This document shows, piece by piece, positions 1 to 5,278 of a DNA stretch of 5,278 nt. Origin of the DNA: Burkholderiales bacterium RIFCSPHIGHO2_12_FULL_61_11. Its GTDB lineage: Bacteria; Pseudomonadota; Gammaproteobacteria; Burkholderiales; Burkholderiaceae_C. The stretch lies in NCBI GenBank assembly GCA_001770785.1, contig MERZ01000173.1, positions 25,324 to 30,601 on the forward strand. The letters are read 5' to 3'. How positions within the stretch are numbered: the stretch's first letter is position 1; each line of letters begins with the position of its first letter. Below the pieces are notes generated by a model, which had not been told where the DNA came from, searched no databases, and saw only the letters and a list, made by a program, of their open reading frames with translations. Both the position numbers and the translations under genes were made by a program.

Positions 1-1739
1 CAGCGGTTGAAATGTTTCAGGCCGCCGCAGACGGTGAAATCAAGGCCCTGTGGATTGCCTGCACCAATCCGGCGCAGTCCATGCCCGACCAATCCACCGT
101 GCGCCGCGCGCTGCAGCGCGCCGAACTGGTGATCGTGCAGGAAGCGTTTGCCACCACGGCCAGTTGCGACTATGCCGACCTGCTGCTGCCCGCCACCACC
201 TGGGGCGAAAAGACCGGCACGGTGACCAACAGCGAACGGCGCATCAGCCGCGTGCGGCCAGCCGTCGCTGCGCCGGGCGAGGCAAGGCACGACTGGTCGA
301 TTGCGGTTGAATTTGCGCAGCGGCTTGAAAAGCTGCTGCAGACCCCAGCCCATGGAAAAACGCTGTTTCCCTACTCGCTGGCCGATCAGGCGCGCGGCGT
401 CGAAACCATCTGGAACGAGCACCGCGAATCGACGCGCGGCCGCGACCTCGACATCACCGGCATGAGCTACGCCATGCTGGAGCAAGCGCCCCGGCAATGG
501 CCGCTCAAGCCGGGAGAAACAGCGGGGAAAGGCCGCTTGTATGAAGATGGCATCTTTTCCACTCCCGACGGCAAGGCCCGTTTTGTCAACACCGTTTACC
601 AGCCACTGGCGGAGCCGCGCGAATCACGCTACCCGTTTTCGCTGACCACCGGCCGCCTGCGTGACCAGTGGCACGGTATGAGCCGCACCGGCACGCTGGG
701 ACGCCTGTTTGGCCATGTGGCCGAGCCGAGCATCCAGATGAACAGCCAGGACATGGCCCGGCGCCAACTCAAAGAGGGCGACCTGGTGCACGTCACCTCC
801 CGGCGTGGCTCCATTGTCGTGCCCTTGCAGGCCTCGCCAGAAGTGGGCGTGAGCCAGGCCTTCATGGCCATGCACTGGGGTGGCGAATATTTGAGCGGCC
901 AGTCCAGCAGCGGCTCGCCCCTGGCGGGCGTCAACGCGCTCACCACGTCGGCCTATTGCCCCAGTTCCAGACAACCTGAGCTAAAACACGCCGCCGTCAA
1001 AATTCTCAAGGCCGAGTTGCCCTGGTCACTGCTGGCCATGGCCTGGCTGCCCGATAGCGATGCACTGGCCGCGCGCGAACAGCTCAAACCCCTGATGACG
1101 GCCTTCCCCTTCACCAGCTGCGTGCCGTTTTCAAACAACACACCCCTGGCGGACCGCAGCCGTGAACGCACGGGCGTGCTGTTTCGTGCGGCGGGCCATG
1201 AAGCCCCGGCTGATGAGACGCTGGCCACCCTGGAACGCATCCTGGGCCTGGGCGGCCTGGACACCCTGCGCTATGCCGACAGAAAAAAAGGTCAGCGCCG
1301 CACCATGCGGCTGCAGCGTGTGGACCAGCAGGCCGAACTGACCGGTTTCGTGCTCGCTGGCGATACCAGCGCCCAGGCCTGGATCACCACGCTCTTGAAG
1401 GACCAGCTTCCCGCACAGGCTTATGGCCGCCTGTTGCTGCTGCCAGGCGCCAAGCCCCCCGTGGCAGTGCGCTCGCGCGGCAAGCTGGTGTGTACCTGCC
1501 TTAACGTCACGGACATCGCCATCGATGAGCATCTGTCCACTGTGAGCCAGGCTGGCGCTGGCTATCTGGCGACCGATGAGGCGCGGCTGGCATCGCTGCA
1601 GGAGGCGTTGAAATGTGGCACGAATTGCGGCTCCTGCCTGCCCGAACTCAGACGCCGGGTGCGCTCCTCGCGCGGCGATTCAACCGCGGAAATGATCGTT
1701 CCACAGCGCACAAGCATTCCCCTCAAATGGCTGGCTTAA
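1..1739 (+). CDS. nasA: Assimilatory nitrate reductase catalytic subunit (NasA type), 5'-truncated
   Basis: This is the C-terminal part of the molybdenum enzyme that reduces nitrate to nitrite in the cytoplasm for nitrogen assimilation. The frame is already open at base 3 (Ala-Val-Glu before the Met at 12), so that Met is internal and the gene starts outside the window; the family is about 850-900 residues, so roughly a third is missing. Numbering from Met 12: residues 1-100 belong to the molybdopterin oxidoreductase core (ALWIACTNPAQSMPD; later YADLLLPATTWGEKTGTVTN). Residues about 207-330 form the C-terminal molybdopterin-dinucleotide-binding domain (TTGRLRDQWHGMSRTG, then MHWGGEYLSG). Residues about 490-550 are a BFD-like [2Fe-2S] domain with cysteines C494, C496, C539 and C542 (VCTCLNV and CGTNCGSCLPEL). 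This C-terminal domain separates assimilatory NasA from periplasmic NapA and from formate dehydrogenases. The N-terminal [4Fe-4S] site cannot be checked. The stop is TAA at 1737-1739, and cobA downstream fits a nitrate/nitrite assimilation locus. Confidence 0.93.
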   Translation, partial: AVEMFQAAADGEIKALWIACTNPAQSMPDQSTVRRALQRAELVIVQEAFATTASCDYADLLLPATTWGEKTGTVTNSERRISRVRPAVAAPGEARHDWSIAVEFAQRLEKLLQTPAHGKTLFPYSLADQARGVETIWNEHRESTRGRDLDITGMSYAMLEQAPRQWPLKPGETAGKGRLYEDGIFSTPDGKARFVNTVYQPLAEPRESRYPFSLTTGRLRDQWHGMSRTGTLGRLFGHVAEPSIQMNSQDMARRQLKEGDLVHVTSRRGSIVVPLQASPEVGVSQAFMAMHWGGEYLSGQSSSGSPLAGVNALTTSAYCPSSRQPELKHAAVKILKAELPWSLLAMAWLPDSDALAAREQLKPLMTAFPFTSCVPFSNNTPLADRSRERTGVLFRAAGHEAPADETLATLERILGLGGLDTLRYADRKKGQRRTMRLQRVDQQAELTGFVLAGDTSAQAWITTLLKDQLPAQAYGRLLLLPGAKPPVAVRSRGKLVCTCLNVTDIAIDEHLSTVSQAGAGYLATDEARLASLQEALKCGTNCGSCLPELRRRVRSSRGDSTAEMIVPQRTSIPLKWLA

Positions 1740-1743
1740 GCTC

Positions 1744-1758
1744 ATAACAGCAAGTTAT
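1744..1758. repeat. Short inverted repeat (ATAAC-N5-GTTAT), possible operator
   Basis: ATAAC (1744-1748) and GTTAT (1754-1758) are perfect reverse complements around a 5-base spacer. The element begins five bases after the nasA stop codon and ends eleven bases before the -10-like GACAAT at 1770. That is where a repressor site overlapping a -35 region would sit. It is too short to act as a terminator hairpin and has no T-run. It does not match the LexA box (CTGT-N8-ACAG) known for ybiB in E. coli. With five-base arms, chance is a real possibility. Confidence 0.25.
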
Positions 1759-1782
1759 CTGCGTTCGCGGACAATCGCAAAA
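1747..1782 (+). promoter_or_regulatory. Candidate promoter for a leaderless ybiB transcript
   Basis: The 42-base gap between nasA and ybiB has no Shine-Dalgarno sequence before the ATG at 1782 (the preceding bases are ACAATCGCAAA). A -10-like hexamer GACAAT lies at 1770-1775, matching TATAAT at four of six positions. Its end is seven bases before the ATG, so transcription would start at or next to the A of the start codon. From memory, GACAATC a few bases before ATG is common in Comamonadaceae and fits leaderless mRNAs. No convincing -35 hexamer is seen 16-18 bases upstream. The alternative is that ybiB is only read through from nasA. Confidence 0.35.
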
Positions 1783-2687
1783 TGGGCATCGGTCAGTACA
1801 TCAGGGAAATCGGACGCGGCAAGGACGGCGCGCGCGCCTTGTCACGCGAGCAGGCGGCCGACTTGATGGGCCAGGTGCTCGATGGCACGGTGACCGATCT
1901 GGAAATTGGTGCCTTTTGCCTGGCCATGCGGATCAAGGGCGAAACGCCGCAAGAGATGGCGGGTTTTCTGGATGCCGTCCAGCCGCGCCTGAACCCCCTG
2001 CCCGCCAGCGAGCGCCCCACGGTGGTGCTGCCCAGCTACAACGGTGCGCGTAAATTGCCGCTGCTCACGCCGCTGCTGGCGCTGCTGCTGGCGCGCGAAG
2101 GACTGCCCGTTCTGGTCCATGGCACGGCAACCGAATCGAAACGAATTTTTATATCAGATGTGTTTGATGCCCTTGATATACCGGCACAAGAAGCTATAAC
2201 AAAGATAGCAAACAGCGAAGTTTTTTTCGTCCCAACCGAGCTGCTGTGCCCTTCCCTGAAGCGCCTGCTGGATGTTCGGCGCGTGGTCGGCCTGCGCAAT
2301 CCGGCGCACAGCCTGGTCAAGATCATGAATCCCTGCCTGGGCAAAAGCCTGGTGATCAGCAGCTACACCCATCCGGAATACGCGGTGTCGATGGGGCAGA
2401 CCTTTGAACTCATCCAGGCCAACGCGATGCTGCTGCGCGGCACCGAAGGCGAAGTAGTGGCCGACGCGCGCCGCATGCCGAAAATGGAGGCCTTCATCGG
2501 TGGGAAGCGCTATGTGTTGCAGGAATCCCAGCCTGGGACTCTGGCCGGGCTGCCCGATCTACCCAAAGCACTCGATGCCGCCAGTACGGCGGGCTATATC
2601 CGCTCCGTCATGTCGGGCACCCAAGCCGTTCCCGCATCGATAGCACGACAAGTGGAACATATCTTGCTTCTGGTCTCACAATTATGA
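1782..2687 (+). CDS. ybiB: YbiB, TrpD2-family DNA-binding protein
   Basis: This 301-residue protein belongs to the TrpD2/YbiB family, which has the anthranilate phosphoribosyltransferase fold but binds nucleic acid instead of acting as a Trp enzyme. The start fits: MGIGQYIREIGRGK lines up without offset with remembered E. coli YbiB (MDYRKIIKEIGRGK). Other landmarks are the helical N-terminal domain with RIKGE (about 51-55), PSYNGARK at 84-91 where true TrpD has its glycine-rich phosphoribosyl-diphosphate loop, HGT at 113-115, RNPAHSLVK at 172-180, THPEY at 196-200 and RGTEGEV at 219-225. Loss of the TrpD catalytic loop argues against anthranilate phosphoribosyltransferase activity. It is about 20 residues shorter at the C terminus than the E. 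coli protein (about 320). The stop codon overlaps the cobA start. Residues about 119-151 are encoded by unusually AT-rich DNA. In E. coli the gene is in the LexA regulon beside dinG; no LexA box is visible here. Its role in this neighbourhood is unknown. Confidence 0.9.
   Translation: MGIGQYIREIGRGKDGARALSREQAADLMGQVLDGTVTDLEIGAFCLAMRIKGETPQEMAGFLDAVQPRLNPLPASERPTVVLPSYNGARKLPLLTPLLALLLAREGLPVLVHGTATESKRIFISDVFDALDIPAQEAITKIANSEVFFVPTELLCPSLKRLLDVRRVVGLRNPAHSLVKIMNPCLGKSLVISSYTHPEYAVSMGQTFELIQANAMLLRGTEGEVVADARRMPKMEAFIGGKRYVLQESQPGTLAGLPDLPKALDAASTAGYIRSVMSGTQAVPASIARQVEHILLLVSQL
2136..2234 (+). other. AT-rich patch inside ybiB with nested inverted repeats
   Basis: Codons 119-151 of ybiB contain 37 G or C in 99 bases, and only 9 of 33 third positions are G or C. 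The next 33 counted codons (2241-2339) have 64 of 99 and 28 of 33. Four ATA isoleucine codons fall in the patch. It holds a 7-base inverted repeat, TATATCA (2150-2156) with TGATATA (2174-2180), and a 5-base one, GCTAT (2193-2197) with ATAGC (2205-2209). The reading frame stays open. The encoded segment is no longer than the matching part of remembered E. coli YbiB, so simple insertion is not evident. Possible explanations are a replaced segment of different origin, an exapted intergenic repeat, or selection on the DNA itself. Confidence 0.6.
2173..2207 (+). promoter_or_regulatory. Candidate internal sigma-70-like promoter within ybiB
   Basis: TTGATA at 2173-2178 matches the -35 consensus at five of six positions. 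TATAAC at 2195-2200 matches the -10 consensus at five of six, and the spacer is 16 bases. Transcription would start near 2207 and run toward cobA, whose start is about 480 bases downstream. It lies in the AT-rich patch, which makes chance matches more likely. If active, it could give cobA expression independent of the nitrate reductase transcript. Confidence 0.3.
2684..2687 (+). promoter_or_regulatory. ATGA stop/start overlap coupling ybiB to cobA
   Basis: The cobA start ATG (2684-2686) overlaps the ybiB stop TGA (2685-2687) in the sequence ATGA. No Shine-Dalgarno sequence is visible in the bases before it (TGGTCTCACAATT). Together these suggest that cobA translation depends on ribosomes finishing ybiB (translational coupling). 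Confidence 0.6.
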
Positions 2688-3466
2688 ACAACGGCAAAGT
2701 CACTCACGGAAAATGCACCCTGGTGGGCGCAGGCCCGGGCGATCCGGAACTGCTCACCCTCAAGGCCCTCAAGGCCATCCAGCGCGCTACCGTGCTGTTC
2801 GTCGACGACCTGGTCAGTGACGAGATCGTGGCATATGCGCAGCGAACTGCCCGGATCGTGCTTGTCGGCAAACGCGGCGGCTGCAAGTCAACGCCACAGG
2901 CCTTTATTGAAAAGCTCATGATCATGGCCGCCCGGGAGGGTGAAAACGTCGTGCGGCTCAAGGGCGGTGATCCGTTCATTTTTGGCCGCGGTGGCGAGGA
3001 AGTCGAGCACTTGCAGGCCGCCGGTCTTGAGGTGGAGGTCGTCAATGGCATCACCGCCGGGCTCGCCGCAGTGACGTCGCTGGGCGTGCCGCTGACGCAC
3101 CGCCAGCATGCACACGGTGTGGTTTTTGTGACCGGCCACGCCAGGCCCGGAGATACCGGGACCGATTGGCGCGCGCTGGCAGACACGGCGTACAAGGCCA
3201 GGCTAACGCTGGTCATTTACATGGGTGTCAGCGGTGCCGGGCGCATCCAGAACGAGTTGCTGACCGGCTTGCCCGCCACAACCCCGGTCGCCGTGATCCA
3301 GAACGCCTCCCTGCCGACCCAGCGCCACATCACCACCACCCTGGGCGCGCTGGCCGACGCGATTCATGCGGGCGGCCTGGCCAGTCCCGCCATCATCGTG
3401 GTGGGCGACGTGATCAGGAGCGTGGCGCTGGCGGCGGCGCACCCTGCGGCAGTTCGCGCCGCCTGA
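2684..3466 (+). CDS. cobA: Uroporphyrinogen-III C-methyltransferase (SUMT), stand-alone CobA type
   Basis: This enzyme transfers two methyl groups from S-adenosylmethionine to C2 and C7 of uroporphyrinogen III, giving precorrin-2, the branch point to sirohaem and cobalamin. The 260-residue length is normal for a single-domain SUMT; there is no CysG-like dehydrogenase/chelatase domain. Family motifs in order: VGAGPGDPELLT at 14-25 (SAM-binding loop), GKRGG at 62-66, VRLKGGDPFIFGRGGEE at 90-106, NGITAG at 121-126, PLTHR at 137-141, VTGH at 150-153, YMGV at 180-183 and VVGDV near the C terminus. The ATG start at 2684 overlaps the ybiB stop and leaves a short leader before the first strand; no better start is apparent. 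Next to nasA, the likely purpose is sirohaem for assimilatory nitrite reductase, though a role in sulfite reduction or B12 synthesis cannot be excluded. An 8-base GC inverted repeat (3433-3440 with 3456-3463) ends just before the TGA stop. Confidence 0.95.
   Translation: MNNGKVTHGKCTLVGAGPGDPELLTLKALKAIQRATVLFVDDLVSDEIVAYAQRTARIVLVGKRGGCKSTPQAFIEKLMIMAAREGENVVRLKGGDPFIFGRGGEEVEHLQAAGLEVEVVNGITAGLAAVTSLGVPLTHRQHAHGVVFVTGHARPGDTGTDWRALADTAYKARLTLVIYMGVSGAGRIQNELLTGLPATTPVAVIQNASLPTQRHITTTLGALADAIHAGGLASPAIIVVGDVIRSVALAAAHPAAVRAA
3433..3463. repeat. 8-bp GC inverted repeat at the 3' end of cobA
   Basis: GGCGGCGC (3433-3440) and GCGCCGCC (3456-3463) are perfect reverse complements around a 15-base loop, ending directly before the cobA stop codon. 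No T-run follows, so it does not qualify as a standard intrinsic terminator. It lies in codons for an alanine-rich tail, where such repeats arise easily. It could still stabilise the 3' end of the mRNA. Confidence 0.3.
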
Positions 3467-3669
3467 GCCACCTTCAGCGCCAGCCTCGGCCCTATGCCCT
3501 GCCACGCCGGGGGCGCAGCGACACCTCGGTGTCAAGAAACGAACCGGAAGCCACCATAAGGCGATCCGTAAAGTTTGGATGGAAGGCCGAAGCGTGCAGG
3601 TACCCCGCTTCTTGCCCGCGTTGGCTCCGGCCAGCTCGCCGTGCTTTTGAACCAGGTCGCCCCGAACGT
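3467..3669. other. Gap between convergent genes, no gene recognised
   Basis: These 203 bases separate the cobA stop from the stop of the leftward CoA-transferase remnant. I find no RNA gene, no insertion-sequence end and no intrinsic terminator with a T-run on either strand. One small perfect dyad is present at 3520-3533. A leftward frame across about 3495-3610 gives a peptide with ordinary composition (it includes YLHASAFHPNFTDRL) and ends at TAG near 3492. I cannot assign it to a family and do not call it a gene; a decayed gene end or a repeat is possible. Confidence 0.5.
3520..3533. repeat. Small perfect dyad in the convergent gap
   Basis: GACACCTCGGTGTC is a perfect palindrome with a two-base centre (effectively a 5-bp stem closing a CTCG loop). 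It lies between two convergent genes, where a bidirectional terminator would be expected. No T-run follows on either strand, so a terminator role is only weakly supported. Confidence 0.25.
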
Positions 3670-4518
3670 TTAATCCATGACCGCAGCCGGCTCTTCGATG
3701 ACGCCGTCAGCGACAAAGCCATCAATTTCATCGTCCGAGTAGCGATACTCGCGCAACACTTCACGCGAATGCTGGCCCAGCATCGGTGCTGGACGGTCGA
3801 TTCGCGTCGGTGTTTTTGAAAAGTGAATCGGACAGCCGATCGCCTTGGTGGCCCCCGCTTGCGGATGCACCAAATCGACCACCATGCCGCGCGCCAGTGT
3901 TTGCGGATGCGACAGCGCTTGGCCGATCGTCTGCACTGGCCCAGCCGGCACGCCAGCCGCATCGAAGGCGGCCAGCCAGTCGGCCCGGCTTCGAGTAAGC
4001 AGGACGGCATTCATTGCCGCTGTCAGGCTGCCGAGGTTAGCCATACGGTTGGTGTTGGTGGCATAACGCGGGTCCTCGCGCCATTCCGGGTGGCCCAGCA
4101 CCTCAGTGATGCGGTCCCAATTGGACTGGTTGGCACCGCCGATATTGATCCAGCCGTCACTGGCCTGAAACGCCTGGTAGGGCGCGGTCAGCAAATGCGC
4201 CGATCCGGCCGGTCCCGGCGACTGGCCGGTGGCAAAGTACACGGCGGCGTGCCAGCTGGTCTGCTGCAAGGCCGCGTCCATCAGCGAGGTGTCCACAATC
4301 TGGCCCTGCCCGGTTTTCAGTTTGTGCACATAGGCCGCGGTGATGCCCAGCGCGGCCAGCATGCCGGCATTCATGTCGGAAACCGGGTTGCCGTTCTTCA
4401 CGGGCGGACCGCCCGGCTCTCCGGTCACCGACATCAAGCCTGCAAAGCCCTGGGCAATCAGGTCAAAACCACCCTTGTCGGCGTAGGGGCCGCTGCGTCC
4501 ATAGCCGGAGATCGTGGC
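3670..4518 (-). pseudogene. CaiB/BaiF family III CoA-transferase, 5'-truncated remnant
   Basis: Family III CoA-transferases move CoA between carboxylic acids through an aspartyl-CoA thioester intermediate. Homology starts abruptly near 4518-4513 with TISGYGRSGPYADKGG, followed by FDLIAQGFAGLMSVTGEPGG, the TGQGQIVDTSLMDAALQ block and a complete C-terminal region ending at TAA (3672-3670). The likely catalytic Asp (equivalent to Asp169 of formyl-CoA transferase) is at 4278-4276 in MDAALQ. About 282 codons remain, against about 400 in the family, so roughly the first 100-130 residues, which hold part of the CoA-binding fold, are absent. Upstream sequence in this frame is shadow from the aminotransferase gene and carries no ATG, GTG or TTG. 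The first possible starts are TTG 4437 and ATG 4434, both deep inside the conserved core. The remainder has no internal stop or frameshift, suggesting recent truncation. An active enzyme is unlikely; its original substrate cannot be told. A misassembly is the main alternative. Confidence 0.8.
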
Positions 4519-5278
4519 AGGGAAACCGGATGACTCGCAAAGTGGTCCATCGCGGCCAGCACGCCCGAACCGGCTAATCTGACGCCGGCCAGCTTGAGGC
4601 CCATCTCGCAGCCCGACAGCGCCGCCATCAGGGTCAGGTCGTTGGAGTCGCCGAGGTGGCCGATGCGGAACATCCGGCCCTTGACCTTGCCCAGACCGGT
4701 GCCCAGCGAGCAGTCAAAACGTTCGTAAATGATTTTGCGCACCGCGTCGGCGTCCACGCCTTCGGGCATCATCACGCCGGTGAGGATGGGTGAATACACG
4801 GCCGGGTCGGCGCACTGGATCTGCAGGCCCCAGGCCCTGACCGCGGCGCGCACGCCTTCGGCCCAGCGCAGGTGGCGCGCCAACACCACGTCGAGCCCAT
4901 GCTCGAGCAGCATGTCGCAGGCTTCGTTGAGGCCATAAAGCAGATTGGTGTTGGGCGTTGACGGCCAGTAGCCGGTCTTGTTCATCTCGATGATCTCGTC
5001 CCAGGCCCAGAAGGATTTGGGGAGCTTGGCGGTCTTGCTGGCCTCGATCGCTTTGACGGACAGCGCATTGAAACTGATGCCCGGCGGCAGCATCAGGCCT
5101 TTTTGCGAGCCGCTGATGCTGACATCGACACCCCATTCGTCATGGCGGTAATCGGCCGACGCCAGGCCCGAAATCGTGTCCACCAGCAGCAACGCCGGAT
5201 GTTTCGCGGCATCGATGGCGCGGCGCACGGCGGCGATGTTGCTGGTCACGCCGGTGGAGGTTTCGTTGTGCACCACAC
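4458..5278 (-). CDS. Class V PLP-dependent aminotransferase (serine/alanine--glyoxylate type), 5' end outside window, altered C terminus
   Basis: The protein resembles serine--glyoxylate and alanine--glyoxylate aminotransferases, which make glycine from glyoxylate in the cytoplasm. The frame is open at the right edge; the GTG at 5276 is an internal valine in VVHNETSTGV, not a start. About 130 N-terminal residues are missing, judged by a usual length near 400. Numbering from that Val: VDTISGLASADYRHDEWGVD at 32-51, then SGSQKG with the PLP-binding lysine K59 (5102-5100); NKTGYWPSTPNTNLLYGLNE at 99-118; and GRMFRIGHLGD at 200-210, where the Arg is expected to bind the substrate carboxylate. Family resemblance ends near AAMDHFASHP (about 4530). 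The last 20 or so residues, down to TGA at 4460-4458, are read out of frame from CoA-transferase sequence, so the natural end has probably been replaced. All visible catalytic landmarks are intact, so the enzyme may still work. Serine, alanine or another amino donor cannot be distinguished. Confidence 0.88.
   Translation of the reverse strand, partial: VVHNETSTGVTSNIAAVRRAIDAAKHPALLLVDTISGLASADYRHDEWGVDVSISGSQKGLMLPPGISFNALSVKAIEASKTAKLPKSFWAWDEIIEMNKTGYWPSTPNTNLLYGLNEACDMLLEHGLDVVLARHLRWAEGVRAAVRAWGLQIQCADPAVYSPILTGVMMPEGVDADAVRKIIYERFDCSLGTGLGKVKGRMFRIGHLGDSNDLTLMAALSGCEMGLKLAGVRLAGSGVLAAMDHFASHPVSLPRSPAMDAAAPTPTRVVLT
4513..4535. other. Breakpoint joining aminotransferase and CoA-transferase genes
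   Basis: Reading leftward, aminotransferase homology stops near 4530 and CoA-transferase homology begins near 4518 in a different frame. No intergenic sequence, start codon or ribosome binding site lies between. No insertion sequence or long direct repeat is visible at the join. The simplest reading is one deletion that removed the aminotransferase stop codon, any spacer and the first third of the CoA-transferase gene. The breakpoint can be placed only to within about 20 bases without intact relatives for comparison. Confidence 0.7.

Noticed and set aside
12..14. ATG at 12 as the start of the nitrate reductase
   Set aside because: The frame is open to base 3 with family-like residues (Ala-Val-Glu), and the protein lacks the N-terminal domains, so the gene begins outside the window.
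2759..2776. Perfect 9-base tandem repeat CTCAAGGCC twice in cobA
   Set aside because: It encodes LKALKA in a helix where the family tolerates similar residues; two copies are not evidence of a repeat element.
3433..3463. GC hairpin at the cobA end as an intrinsic terminator
   Set aside because: It lies in the coding region before the stop codon and is not followed by a T-run.
3166..3819. Rightward 217-residue open frame over the end of cobA and the gap
   Set aside because: Its composition is Arg/Ala/His-rich as expected of an out-of-frame reading of GC-rich genes, and cobA covers much of it with clear motifs.
3670..4437. TTG at 4437 as a true start giving a short but complete CoA-transferase
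   Set aside because: Strong family resemblance continues upstream of it in the same frame for about 27 codons, so the TTG is an internal leucine.
3823..4533. Rightward 236-residue open frame opposite the CoA-transferase
   Set aside because: It is antisense to a region with unmistakable CoA-transferase motifs and has no recognisable family features.
4714..5136. Leftward 140-residue open frame inside the aminotransferase
   Set aside because: It is an out-of-frame reading of the aminotransferase, with Arg/Gln/His-rich composition.
5274..5276. GTG at 5276 as the start of the aminotransferase
   Set aside because: It falls inside the conserved VVHNETSTGV segment in the middle of the enzyme; the frame runs off the window edge.
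1..5278. CRISPR array, tRNA/rRNA gene, insertion sequence, phage or defence system
   Set aside because: No regularly spaced repeats, no recognisable structural RNA, no transposase or integrase sequence, and every substantial open region is accounted for by metabolic genes.

Overview
The window is GC-rich DNA with dense genes. Protein sequences and gene order point to a betaproteobacterium of the order Burkholderiales, most like the Comamonadaceae (Rhodoferax, Polaromonas and relatives). This placement comes from remembered family resemblance, not from a search.

Left part, positions 1-3466, + strand: three genes read in the same direction. The first is the C-terminal two thirds of an assimilatory nitrate reductase (NasA type) with a C-terminal BFD-like [2Fe-2S] domain; its 5' end lies outside the window. 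After 42 bases comes ybiB, a TrpD2-family DNA-binding protein related to anthranilate phosphoribosyltransferase. Its stop codon overlaps the start of cobA (uroporphyrinogen-III C-methyltransferase) by four bases. NasA reduces nitrate to nitrite, and CobA makes precorrin-2, the precursor of the sirohaem that assimilatory nitrite reductase needs. The block therefore reads as nitrate assimilation plus cofactor supply, with ybiB between as a passenger or regulator. The short gap before ybiB holds a small inverted repeat and a -10-like element placed as for a leaderless transcript. Inside ybiB there is a sharp AT-rich patch with inverted repeats and a good match to a sigma-70 promoter.

Middle, 3467-3669: about 200 bases between converging genes, with a small hairpin and no recognisable gene or clear terminator.

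Right part, 3670-5278, - strand: a PLP-dependent class V aminotransferase of the serine/alanine--glyoxylate type enters from the right edge and loses its family resemblance near 4530. At that point the sequence becomes, in a different reading frame, the middle of a CaiB/BaiF (family III) CoA-transferase, which continues to its stop at 3670. The CoA-transferase lacks roughly its first 100-130 residues. This looks like a deletion joining two neighbouring genes. The aminotransferase now ends in a tail of about 20 residues read out of frame from CoA-transferase sequence, and the CoA-transferase is a 5'-truncated remnant.

I see no new biological system. The points most worth a second look are the deletion junction and the AT-rich patch in ybiB.
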